Source of the DNA: Bryoerythrophyllum caledonicum
Lineage: Eukaryota > Streptophyta > Bryopsida > Pottiales > Pottiaceae
Direction of reading: 5' to 3'
DNA: 64,000 nt
Assembly: GCA_963971425.1 (NCBI GenBank)
Contig: OZ020524.1
Span: forward strand, 15,131,845 to 15,195,844
Shown here: piece after piece, positions 31,495 to 42,152 of the stretch
Layout of the letters: each line of letters opens with the position of its first letter
Position numbering within the stretch: the first letter of the stretch is position 1
Program-made: the position numbers and the translations under genes
The notes under the pieces: generated by a model
Told to the model about the DNA's origin: nothing
Seen by the model: only the letters and a program-made list of their open reading frames with translations
Database searches by the model: none

Positions 31495-34046
31495 TTCCTC
31501 TACGGAACAGTCATCCGAGCTATCCTCCTGGCTACGAGGCAAAGTACTATCCGATCCACTAGCGGACGCCTCTCTATCTATGAACTGCTTTGCGGTTGAC
31601 CTATAGTGGGCTACTTGTGAGACACGTATAGGAGATCGAAGTGCAGCCATCGCATCTGCAACACCTCTATCTCAAGGATTCATGTGAAATGAGCGCGGCT
31701 GACTCTTCACCTCCATCGATAAGCGTAATAGCACCCCCGATCGGGTGGTTGATGGAAAGTCCATCAACGATGTCGACGAACTGCATAAAAAATGTGTCAT
31801 ATCATTACTAACTCAAAATTCCATCAAACATTGTATACTCGAAAATATAATCTATTATTAAAGGCACTGAACTTACTTACAAGTTCTCTTCCGAGCAGTT
31901 TTCACCTCGGGCTCGTCGTCATCAAGCTCCAATGGACGCTTGCGAGTGTCTTCTTACACTGGCAACACTACTGTGGACTCCACCTCTGAAGTGCAAGGAA
32001 TCAAAGGCCGGAGGACCTCTTCTACCAAATTCGAGTCCTCCTCTAACGCCAAGATGTGGCGCTTGAGGGCCTTACAAGCCTTGATAGATGCTCCTATAGG
32101 ACACAAAGTTTGAAATTGATATTTGCATTGAAGGAAAAGACAAATTTCATTGAATTGGAAGTAGTAAGAAAACAAACCGGTAGATGTTGTGAGCTCGAGG
32201 ATGATGTCATTCTCCTCAGTGCAAAGGTCAATAAGACCTCCATGAGATTGGAGGACTTCTCCCGCGCTCCGCACCATGGTTGCCTACTGGTACCCCTCAT
32301 CGTCAACGTCTCTTGTGGGATCGTATTGGTCAAATGACCATCTGAAGACAATTGGATCCTCTCCAACAACAACTCCATCCTGTCATTGAAAGAAAAAGGG
32401 ATTGTTGGATCGAACTTCCTTACATAGCACTTCACCATGAAGCATATGTGAGTGCGCCCGGGGTGTCCTTCGCGCGAGGGAACAAACCGTTAATGGCGAA
32501 CCACTTTGTCTCCTTAAGAAAATCTGCCCACTCTGCCCAAGCATGAAGTTCATTTGATATGAACTTTGAGTCTGGATAGAACACGATGAGTGGCGCCCCA
32601 TCGCAAAGCAATGCCTCAGCCATCTCAAAACACCTGTGAATCCGTGGAGATTCGTTCTTACCACCGCCGGACAGTTGGGTTGGAAGTTTGTTCCAAACCG
32701 ACATGTCAAAGCCGCCCTCAATTCCAGGGACTCGCAAATTCTCTGGGACGTCGAATAGAACCATGTCCACCAAGCCGTCAAAGCAATCATTCCCATGATG
32801 GCGCCGCATCCGCGATCGAGAATGCGTCTTCATGAATTGGCAAATCTCACACCAAATTGGAGGGGTCATCCTCTTCAGCGATATTGTCAAAAGGGTCATA
32901 ATGCTAAGAGCACTTTGACAGAATACCTCCACTCCAACGATAGACTCGACATCCTCCACCACCGGAATTGAGTAGATAGTCTGCAAAGGCTTTGCGGCAA
33001 AGGTGGAAGGCCGACTGCTAACTGAAGGCGAAATGCCGGTCGTTTTCGCCATCGCAGCAGGGCGAGTAAACGCTGCAACCTCCCCCCAAGCTCAGCAATT
33101 AGCTTCTCAGGCCCCTCCCTTGCCACCAACGCCGCCAACTCCTTGTTTCTCTCTTTGGTCTCCTTCTTCAGTGCCTTCGTGGTCTCTCTCTCCACCCTCA
33201 ACGCCTCCTTCTACGCCGCCTTGAGTGCCGCCCTGGCTGCCCTCTCCGCAACCTTTGCCTTCTCTTGCTCTGAGAGTGTTACGTCGACCGTGGGAGTCTC
33301 TACAGTGACGGATGAAGAAAACATGTCGCCATCTCCTGTAGTGGCAGCTATAGAATCACAGTCTTAGTGAAGCTGAATCTCCTCTCCCAGTGTAGGATTG
33401 GCATCCGTCAACTCCAAGAACCAAGGACATTGTACCAAGTGGTGTCGAGAGAAGCGTCGCCTCTGCTGCTCGGTGAAAATACAATCTGCAGAAGTAGGGT
33501 CCGTCCATACCTTGAAGCAGATTGGCAATAGATCCGGCTGCAACGCTCCTTTTGCAACGAGTTCCCTCCAGAAGTATCGAAGCAGTGCCCGCTTCATAGT
33601 CTTCTCACAACCCTTCTGCTTCAGAAACTCCTCTGACTTAGAGAAGACGCCCTTCCTCCCAACATGGTCCTTGAAAGCCATAGTCCACAACATAATGCTC
33701 CAAGCCTCCATCCAAGAACCAATATCTTCAATGGAATTGAGAAGCCCCTCTTTCTTCAGAACAACCTTGTCTTCTTCGAGGATCTCAAAAAATTTCTTTC
33801 CAGTTTCCTCCTTCAACTACCACATACAATAAAAATGTAAATGTGCAAGCCATAGTTAGGTGAATGATTGATATTCAATACAAAATAGGCATTAGAAGAA
33901 CTCACTCTAACCCAAAATGTAGTTGTATCAATCCATCCCCGAAGGCTCGTATCTGAAGCCGACGATTTTGGAAAGTTGTACTCCGCCCTACTGTGATTGC
34001 TCATATTCCACCATTTACACCAGCACCCCTTAAACCTCCCAGCCAC
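31495..34046 (-). pseudogene. Mobile-element gene with a DNA amino-methyltransferase-like domain (decayed)
   Basis: Minus-strand pieces form one multi-exon-looking gene. First comes an N-terminal conserved block (NMSNHSRAEYNFPKSSASDTSL, LRGWIDTTTFW, about 34046-33905). After a likely intron follows a helical block (33816-33364: EETGKKFFEILEEDKVVLKK, ALLRYFWRELVAKGALQPDL, RRRFSRHHLVQCPWFLELTD). A Lys/Glu coiled coil lies near 33270-33060. Then comes a catalytic-like block (VDMVLFDVPEN at about 32767-32735, DGAPLIVFYPDSKF, KWFAINGL) and finally LIDLCTEENDIILEL..STG and ASIKACKALKRHILALEEDS. In that order these resemble a beta-class N6/N4 methyltransferase, with motif IV (DPPY-type, here DVPE), motif V, then motif I (GxG, with A/GxACxxxxRxxxxxExD). 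Frameshifts break it. A host gene origin is not excluded. Confidence 0.5.
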
Positions 34047-34063
34047 TTTGGCGGTGCAGAAGA

Positions 34064-34660
34064 GTGGCCAGTAAAGCTTGGCACGAATCTAACGATGCAA
34101 GAAGTTTTATCGTAGAAGAAGTAGGTTTCCAGTTAGAGCAACGTGGTGATTTGTCGCCTCGTAGACAATTCCAAGTGACTTTGAGCATGCCTCTTCCGCG
34201 ATCGAACTTCCCGCTTCCAGAAAATCTGAACTCGTACCATACTTTCCGCAATGGCTACCAGATTTGCCGAATGACAGATGTGCCTTCCGTTGAGCACCGA
34301 AACAAGTGGTCAAGCGCAGCGTTGATGAAGAATTGCTACATTACGAATGTCACCGCCATGCCGTATTCGGGATTTGGATGCGTTATCACTCTTCAAACGG
34401 AGAAGGAGAAGTCGTATTGCATAACTTTCACAGACTACCCCACGTGTACATGTCCAGATTTCGTGAAGATGTCAATGGAGGCTTTAGGGAAGAAACGGCA
34501 ATGGAACTATTGCAAGCATGTGTACTACATCTTATGCTATTTATGTAAGATGGACTACTAGGAGGACTCATTCATGCATGCCCCAAGCTACAGCTTTAAC
34601 GAAGTCATGCGCATTCTAAAGCTTGCTAATCTTGCCGAGCAAGCATCAAAATCGCAATGA
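34064..34660 (+). pseudogene. SWIM zinc-finger protein, transposon-type, with an in-frame stop
   Basis: The ORF ends in CTCPDFVKMSMEAL and NYCKHVYYIL, a SWIM finger (Cys-x-Cys, 19 residues, Cys-x-His). Upstream is a conserved stretch (WSSAALMKNCYITNVTAMPY, SGFGCVITLQTEKEKSYCIT). SWIM fingers occur in Mutator-like transposases and plant FHY3/FAR1 proteins, which descend from them. TAG at 34559-34561 cuts the chain, yet the frame continues after it (EDSFMHAPSYSFNEVMRILK) to TGA at 34658-34660, so the stop looks like a recent mutation. It begins 18 bp from the start of the divergent methyltransferase-like pseudogene. The two may be parts of one element, but I cannot prove that. Confidence 0.65.
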
Positions 34661-34669
34661 AGTATCTTC

Positions 34670-35205
34670 TAAATAGTATTTGTATTTTCCGGTAGTTCGT
34701 ATTTGAACATGTGAAATTGGATTTGCTTGTCACGAGTATGGCTAATAGTCAATGCATGAGTGAATTTCTCACTCGTACTTCTCTTCAGTATACTAATTTA
34801 TGTTACAATATATCATTTTTTCTGATACATTTTTTTAACCGACTTGAGAGGTGCTATGTTAGCAACATGCTCAAGTTTTGTCATGTATTGGCAGCATATA
34901 ACATCTTCAATTTAGAACCACGCCAACTCCAATTGGAGAAATGGGGTATCTTATACCAATGGATGATAGTTTAGAATCCAATATTAGAACATTAGTATAT
35001 TATTATTAGGAACATTGTGTAATATAGCTATCATGATGAAATTATATGACTCCACATCCCCTACTGTTGGACTTCAAAATCATTGTAAGGTTTATCAATT
35101 TTTATTCAATTTATTTTATTTTATTGTGGACTCTGTAATTTTAACCATTTAAGAAATGGAAATAAACCACGAGTTGATAGTCGTGGACATTAGGGAATAA
35201 AGGGA
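34670..35205. other. AT-rich spacer, nothing recognised
   Basis: No supported gene or element end. The frame at 34711-34974 is AT-driven and matches no family. Confidence 0.35.
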
Positions 35206-35425
35206 ATCGGAAAAGATGTCCATGGTTAGTGATTCCACGGCTATAGGGTACATTCTAAGTTTAGAAAATTCTTCGAATTTTCTACGCGAAGTTTAAGAGA
35301 CTTATCATTATTTTCCGTCAAAATTAAGTTTTGCTAGAAAAAAACAACTTTTTTTTTTCCGGTTTCCAGACTATTTTCTGCTCGCCGCTCGCCGCTCACC
35401 GCTCACATGATAGCGTCACTCGTGC
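35206..35425. repeat. Repeat with terminal GAGCGG-type hexamer array, copy 3
   Basis: GCTCGCCGCTCGCCGCTCAC at 35380-35399, then CGCTCACATGATAGCGTCAC, matches the end at 4234-4275. The preceding 170 bp (TGTCCATGG, GGCTATAGGGTACATTCTAA, TTTAGAAAATT, CCGTCAAAATTAAG) also match. The orientation is the same as copy 1. Confidence 0.6.
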
Positions 35426-35569
35426 AATACTATTGAATATTTTGAACCTTTTCATTTCTCTTCCTAATTCCCTTGTTAACATTGGATTCATTTTTAGTGA
35501 CTTACATGGGCCTGGAAAAGTATGGGGAGATAATTGAGATGCTTTTTTTCAAAAGCTTATGGTTAGACG

Positions 35570-35915
35570 TCCAAAATTATAAGGAAAGCCCCCCATAAAA
35601 ATCCAAAATCCATAGCCAACCCTCTTCCATCCCATTACCACCGACTCAACTTCAAATGGAGATTTGCTATTAGTCAAGACCTTACGTTTGGTCGTTGGTC
35701 ATGGGGGTCACCTATTGCTAGCCACCCACTAAACATGGCTGAATAATTTGAAATTCATAACAAATTCAATTTTCATTGGAAAAATATGAAATCACTTGGG
35801 TTGGAATTGTAATTCTATTGGCTATCACTGAAAAGTAATAGTATAATTATCTCTTCTCTCCATATATGCACATTCCTTGACTTGTCGGTTTTAGGGGGGC
35901 ATATCTTACTTTAAA
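35570..35915. mobile_element. MITE-like repeat with CCCCCC ends, copy 1
   Basis: TAAGGAAAGCCCCCCATAAA near 35580 and TTTTAGGGGGGCATATCTTA near 35890 are inverted ends. The interior (GCCACCCACTAAACATGG, TTCATAACAAATTC, TTGGAATTGTAATTC) recurs reverse-complemented at 53800-54065. Too short to encode a transposase. Target duplication is unclear. Confidence 0.6.
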
Positions 35916-36608
35916 TGTAGATTTCCTTCCCACTTTTTTGCAAAGAAAAAATCAATGCATTATTTGAAGAACGTCGAGATCTTGTCAGAACAAAAAATAA
36001 GAGCTGCTTGCATGTAATGGCTTCCCCAATCCATGGAAAGGAATATTGCCATTGGCCAAGGTCCAAGTGCATTTCAAAAGGGCGCCCAACCCCGCTTGCC
36101 TACTTGGGTTAGTGGGTTAAGTCCACGCTCAAGCAATACGTCCACATCAAGGCCATCTGTCTGGCATGCCCTGCGTAGATGTACGCGCTTAGACGTCCGT
36201 GCCCTAGTTCTAGCATGGAATGACACGTCGCATTTGGACGTGTCATTTATAGTAAAAAAAATCTTTGGGAAAATTTCAAGGCCTACAAAATAAAAGTCGT
36301 CCGGGCTGTTTGCCCGTCCGCCCCTCTTGTCCGAACCATGACAGGCTCGTTATAACAACCGTGATTTGGGTAAATTACTTTTTTACATCAAACTCTAAGA
36401 GAAATATTATACTACTCTAACTACAATTTGTTGAACTCCGGCAATTCTAGGCAAACTACACCTTTCTAATAATATTGAATCGTTTTCTAAATTTGATTTC
36501 TATTGTAGACTATCTTTAGCTAAATTCCAAACACAATAACTAGATGTGATTTGAAGAGAGTTTCACATTTTGTTCTATTTGATAGCGCCCTTATCTTCCT
36601 TCTCTATG
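35916..36608. other. AT-rich spacer with CG-rich island
   Basis: A CG-richer patch at 36060-36350 (GGTTAGTGGGTTAAGTCCAC, CGTCCGGGCTGTTTGCCCGT) resembles DNA flanking the other LINE copy near 26518. No coding frame has a known domain. Confidence 0.35.
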
Positions 36609-38381
36609 TTTAAATCTGCTCAAACCACCCAAACAGATTAGTCCAGGTAATTGGCATAGAGAAAAAGCCGGTTATGGAATATTCAATCCTACTAAAGAAA
36701 TCAAATTAGCCAAAAGAATACATGGACTACAAAATATTCTTAGAGCAGAACTCATGACCATCTACAAAACACTAGAAATTGTCACAACAAAATACAATAA
36801 TGAACCAGCGCACATATTCACAGACTGCATTAACGCACTATACTTATTGAACACCCAAATAACACATCATACCCTCCACAATAGCCACCCCGACCAAATC
36901 ATATTAAAATCTACGGTCCAAATGATACTAAAAAGAAGACAAATCACAACCATCCACTAAGTTCAAGCCCACGCCGATATTGATGGCTACGAACAAGCCG
37001 ATAAACTAGAAAAAGAGGGCCGAGAAAAATCACACAAAAATGCCAAAGATCCACACGAACATGCCCACACCACCCCATACTACTTCCAAAAAGAAGACTG
37101 GCCTTCCAAAGAAGACACCCCTCGATAAAGACCCGGTTAGATTCTTGAGAAAATACCTCAAAAAACAAGACCTATATAATAACCTTGACACAATCTCAGA
37201 TAACTTCCCTAACATAGAAAAGTAGACTAACAACAACAACATAGATAATGAACTCTCTATAAATTTCTGGAAAAACCCCATCATCATCAACTCGCAAATA
37301 ACATGCCTTATCAAATTTCGTACCAGACAATACATGGAAAACGCCCAAAAACAACTATTTTTTGGAATAGAAAGATTCCCATTCATAACATGCCCAATAT
37401 GCACTTCCACGGATATCAACACATGGCTACATGTTCAACTTAGATGTCATAACCACCACATACACTCCCTAATTGTCAAAAGACATAACAAAGCCGTATG
37501 GGAACTCCGTAAATTAATCACCTCAAATAACAAATCGAGATGTTTTATCCTCATGAATGCCGACACCTTTAACAACAACCCACAAGAAAACACGGTCCCA
37601 TCATGGCTACTCACATGTATATGTGAAACCCAACGATGTCACTGCAATGCTAGACTCAAACCGGACATACTATGCATCAGAGGCCTACCATACAATGACC
37701 CCCACCCAACCACATAAACCAAATCTATACCATTCAATTCATCGAATTTACATACTGTAATGATAGATTTTCCCCGGAAATAATCGAAAACAAAATCAAT
37801 AAATACCAACCCCTTACAGATGACATCACTGCCCTTGGATGGAAAGTGGATCCCCTTATGGTAATCACAGCTAGCGCTCGAGCCACCACCTTCATCCCAT
37901 CTATAAACACCCTAGAAGATACATTCAAAATTCCTATTAATACAATTAAAAACACTTTCAAGAACATTAACGTCATTGCCATACAACACGCTATGTCCAT
38001 CCTTCTACATAAACGCAAAATTGAAAACAACCAAGCCCTTCCCAATACACAAGACCCCCCATAAATCCACCTCTTTACTTTATTTAAATCCTGATTTTAC
38101 GAAAACACACCCTCTTCTCATCCTTCCCTCCTCCACGACTTTTTCTCTTCTTTCTCTCCCTCCCCCCCCTCGTGCTTCCTCTCTTGTTACTCCTATGATT
38201 GATGGGTTTATTGGTTTTTGGCTACTTGTTACATAGTGTCAACCCTCGAAAGGGGGAAGTAGTTCCAGCTTACTAATTCCTTGTCCGGTGGGCATGGTCT
38301 TAATAGTGGAACAATCAGACACTTTATTCACGTCGGCCTCCTTCAGACACCTACGTTCTTCTTCTTCTTTTAAATCTGCTC
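36609..38381 (+). mobile_element. LINE, 5'-truncated copy 2, with 13-bp target duplication
   Basis: TTTAAATCTGCTC at 36609-36621 recurs at 38369-38381 right after the TTCTTCTTCTT tail. The 1.75-kb insert starts within the RNase H region (GNWHREKAGYGIFNP-like) at the point matching about 24777 in copy 1. It continues through the same Cys/His cluster, C-terminal domain and 3' untranslated motif. Stops and frameshifts (36958-36960 TAA, frame change near 37130, 37223-37225 TAG and 37717) make it a dead copy. Sequence is clearly diverged from copy 1, so the two came from different source elements or long ago. Confidence 0.9.
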
Positions 38382-39425
38382 CTCAACTATTCCAATTTTT
38401 TTTACCTGAGCATAATTGGTAACAAATATTATAGTGTTCATTGGAGCCAACAACACGTTTTCCAGCTAGCTACTTTCTTATTTGTGGGAAACCTTGTTGT
38501 TTTCTCTATTTTGTCCAAAAATTATTATTTAATCAGAAGATAAATTCATAAAAAAATCATGAAAGTGATCAAATTAGACAAAAAAGCATTTTCACCTTAA
38601 CCCTTTAAGGCCGATGAGCTTTTTTAGCCTACAAGAATCTACAAGTGTTTTACATCATACATAACAACATATATGCATAGGGTACATCTGTCACCATCCC
38701 ACATAACGGAAATAACTATAGCTTGTCCATGCTTGCACCGATTTTTGTGTCGCCAGTCTCAATAGATGCCCATCTTCCTCCACCTTTGTATCATAATTGC
38801 AATCTTTCATAGAGGTGGCCTGTAGCATTTGCTTTCAAGATTATCATACCGAAATGATGCAAAAATGATTGCTTGTCGTCAAAGGGCAGTAAAACCTAGT
38901 GCAGGGAGAAAAATTGGCTGGGAAAAATGCATTTCAGGGTTTAGGATGATTGTTTTGGATGAATACTAGTTCCACAAATGAAAATATTGAATGAAAATTG
39001 GCCGAATGGATGAAAATATAAATGTTATTTATTGTTGAGATTAGATTTCTACATATATAAAAGGTTTCAATCTGTCTGTCCGCCGCTCCCGGTCACGTGA
39101 CCTCTCTTTCTTGATTTTGACCTCTTGATGTGAAGGGTGAGGCACGATGATGCACTCTTCTTGACTCTTGATATTAGGTAGTAACCTAATGACTCTTGAT
39201 TTTGACCTCTTGATGTGAAGGGTTTTCCCCTCCTATATTAGATAAGTGATACTTATGTGCACAAAGGGTCAATCAAAATGCAAATGTAAAACAAAAGTAC
39301 TTTATTTTTGGAATGGATTTAAACTAGGGTAACGTTTACATGCACTCCAAAAATATAAGTACTTTTCCATTTAGATTCGATTTTGAGCATAGAGGTTTTA
39401 AAATACAAAACATACAAACGTAAAT
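38382..39425. repeat. Repeat-rich AT DNA, including a 30-bp direct repeat
   Basis: TTAACCCTTTAAGG at 38597 looks like the start of another TTAA-type element whose far end I could not find. The 30-bp segment TCTTGATTTTGACCTCTTGA and TGTGAAGGGT occurs at about 39111 and 39195. No gene is seen. Confidence 0.45.
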
Positions 39426-40365
39426 TTAACCCCTAATAATCCTTGAAAGCCAAAACGGCTTTTTGCTATTTCGGGCATCCTAGATGAAGGGGTTAAAAAT
39501 AATATTTTTTCCTAAGATTTTTACAGGGTCTTCTCTATACTACAATGTGGAAAAAATTGCAAAGTCAAATTCCAATTTTTGAAGATTAAAATGCAAATTT
39601 TCGTTTTTGAGCCCAAATCGGGCAGAAAAAAAGTTTTTATTTTCAACTTTTTTTTGAATTTTTTTTAGAGAATTGGTTAATAATTAAATTCCTATTGAGA
39701 TTCCCAAGTGACCCAAGTTCAAGCTTTCACCAATTTCACAAGGGCAGCCTCCAAAAATTACGAGGCTAAGCTTCATAGATTTATGTAATTTTCCAATATT
39801 TTCTTTCAAAATTTGTCAAAATTTGAGATTTAGGAATTTTTCAAACTTGTTTTTTCCTATAATTAAAAAACTTGTAGAGGTTCCTTCTCACCGTTCATTT
39901 TTTCCAAAAACTAAATACGATTGACGAAATCCGTGTTTTTTTGAATCATTGTTTTTATACCTTCTTCTGGAAAACAAATTGCATGATGGTTCAAAAAGCC
40001 AAATGAGTCTCTAAAATTTTGCACGGGTGTACTTAACTTGGTTATCTACATGGAAAAAAATATGAGAAACTTTTTTGGGGTAACAATCATCTAGTCCCCC
40101 TTTGCACAAAGTAGACTATGTCTTCCAAACAATGCCCAAAAAAAAACTTGCACCAACTTTGAATGTTACGATCTCACAAATGGTGCGGATCCAACGGTTG
40201 AAATTTTATATGGTAGTATTGATAGTAGGTAGGTTTGAGATCCTACGGTTGCAACCACAAAAAGACATTGAAAAATTTGACCATACCTCAATTTCAACAT
40301 GGTGGTAGAAAATCGGAGTTTTCAGTTTTGGAAGTCCCAAAAACGCTTGGATTTTTAGGGGTTAA
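39426..40365. mobile_element. TTAA-bounded MITE, divergent member
   Basis: TTAACCCCTAATAATCC at 39426 and GATTTTTAGGGGTTAA ending at 40365 bound a 932-bp element, nearly the length of the ~0.93-kb family. The interior contains a similar array of short phrases (GATCTCACAAATGG, ATCCTACGGTTG, TTTCACAAGG) but is strongly diverged. A second GGGGTTAA at 39489-39496 lies inside. I treat it as an old or separate subfamily. Confidence 0.6.
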
Positions 40366-41685
40366 CACACCACCCTCCGCTCTCCCCGTCGGGACGACTG
40401 GTACCAATCCTAGTATGTTATATTATATTAGATATGTTAGAACACTATATGTGTTCTAATTTTTCTGCTCCCGACATGTAACATGTAAAGAGATTACACT
40501 ATAAATGGTGCCTATGCTATCTTAGCTAACTTTAGCTAAAAGTGGGGGCAAGCCAGAAAACAAAGAGCCCACAGAATCGATGTGCTGCTGAAGAGAAGAG
40601 ACCCAGGTGTCATGCATGATGCGCATCCAAGTGGAGGTCACAGCGCGGCCTGCCCACTCACACGGCCCTGCGCTGCGCATGTTCCAAGTGGCAGCAGCGT
40701 GATCCATATGGTCGCGTCCCACGCACCGCCCGGTTCTCCGCCCGCTTCCAAGCTCCAACCCACACTTCTCGTCGAATTACCTTACGAGGTTACTCGTTCC
40801 TTAAAAAACCTAATCTAAACAATCTGCAAATGATTTTTTTTTAAAAAAAAAAAATACTAAGCAATCTGAAAAGGGGTCAGCTCCTATTTTATGATCTTCT
40901 GTTAGTAATTGGGATCACTTGACTTGGCTTGGAAAAGGTGTGGGGGAACTATTGGTCGACTCTTTGAGAACTTAGGGTACTTTGGGAGAGCTTGAGCTTG
41001 CATTTTGCAGTGTCCAACAACATTGATTGCCATGGTGTAGAAAAATGGCACATGGAATTCCTCATGATGTCTATCTTTGCGTGTTTAAATCTCACCTTGT
41101 CTTTTTTATTTCTTTCCTCTTCAAGAAGGATCTTTAGGAAAATTCTATCATGTGGGCCAACAAATGAAGTTAGATTTTATTTTTTCAAGTAAGATTTTGC
41201 TATTTTGAAGCTATTCGAGGGGATTTTGAATTAGCTTTCTTTTTCTTTCGAACACCCCCTATTTTCGTCCGGACACCCCCTATACGAATCAAATTTTTTT
41301 GAACACAGTGGTTCAAACACAATGGGTATCACCTAGGTATTACATAAGTATTACGTATATATTATAAGGGTAGGACCTTGGCATTACATGGGTATCACCT
41401 TAGACAAATATCTTGTATTTTCCAAAAAAATTGGACACCCTCCATTTTGAATTAATTATGTACAACGTGTAGGGTATCGAGATGATGAGATCCTTCATAC
41501 CGGTGATCAGACAAAAAGACAAAATATACTAGAGACCTAGATGATGCTATGGAAATCTACCACTTGAGACTATCTGAAGTAGGCCCTACTCCACAAACAA
41601 GGCAATCCAAAAAGTGTGACTCAAGCTGCTGCATGCCAGATCTCTTTATTTCATGTAGACGGATGTCACGGAGCGTGAGTCAAGG
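40366..41685. other. Intergenic DNA with an element fragment
   Basis: At 40927-40981, CTTGGAAAAGGTGTGGGGGA, ACTATTGGTCG and GAGAACTTAGGGTAC are the reverse complement of the interior of the 605-bp MITE (9029-9079), so a fragment of that element is present. The patch at 40590-40760 is GC-richer but shows no gene. Short repeats of the type GGTATCACCTAGGTATTAC occur at 41325-41400. Confidence 0.45.
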
Positions 41686-41890
41686 GTAGGCCTCTTTTTC
41701 TGCCTTTTTTATTTTGGAGGTCTAGAAGATATTTTTGGATTTTTGGGCCAAATTTGGGACTTGCGGCCCCAAACTACCCTTGGAAGGCCCACCTTGATCT
41801 AAATAGGGCCCCCCTCGAACAACAAAATAGGGGCCAGGTTTTGTCCACACCCCCTTCCCATACCATCCGTCAAAATGGCTTAAAGAGATC
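41686..41890. repeat. Relic of the GGCCCC-rich MITE next to the LEA promoter
   Basis: TGGGCCAAATTTGGGACTTG, CGGCCCCAAACTACCC, TAGGGCCCCCCTCGAACAAC and AAAATAGGGGCCAGGTTTTG are the reverse complement of the interior of the elements at 4464-4738 and 21263-21542. The ends and target duplication are not clear. It stops a few bases before the RY and G-box motifs of the LEA gene. Confidence 0.6.
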
Positions 41891-42039
41891 CCTGCATGCC
41901 ATTCCCTTTCACGTGGTGTTTACAAACGGCGCTCTAAACCGCGCGCGAAACCAACCTGCATGCTCGCCGATCAACCTGCCAAGTGCCTGCAGCCACACTT
42001 CATGCGCGTCGCCATCGCCACGGAGCTTATAAAAGCTCC
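41891..42039 (+). promoter_or_regulatory. LEA gene promoter: RY motifs, G-box/ABRE and TATA box
   Basis: TGCATG (the RY core) occurs at 41893-41898 and 41957-41962. CACGTGG, a G-box and ABA-response core, is at 41910-41916. TATAAAA is at 42028-42034, inside the inverted pair GGAGCTT/AAGCTCC, about 120 bp before the first ATG. ABI3-type factors bind RY and bZIP factors bind ABRE in dormant or drying tissue, so this set fits an LEA gene. Only the motifs are seen; regulation is inferred. Confidence 0.65.
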
Positions 42040-42152
42040 CGTCTTGCTGCACGATTTGTTTTCTTGGGACCAAACAGTTAGTCGGGTGGGTGTGGCGTGG
42101 ACGTGACAGGAGATAGAGATTGTCGCGTTGACAGGAAGGAGGGGAGTGGTCA

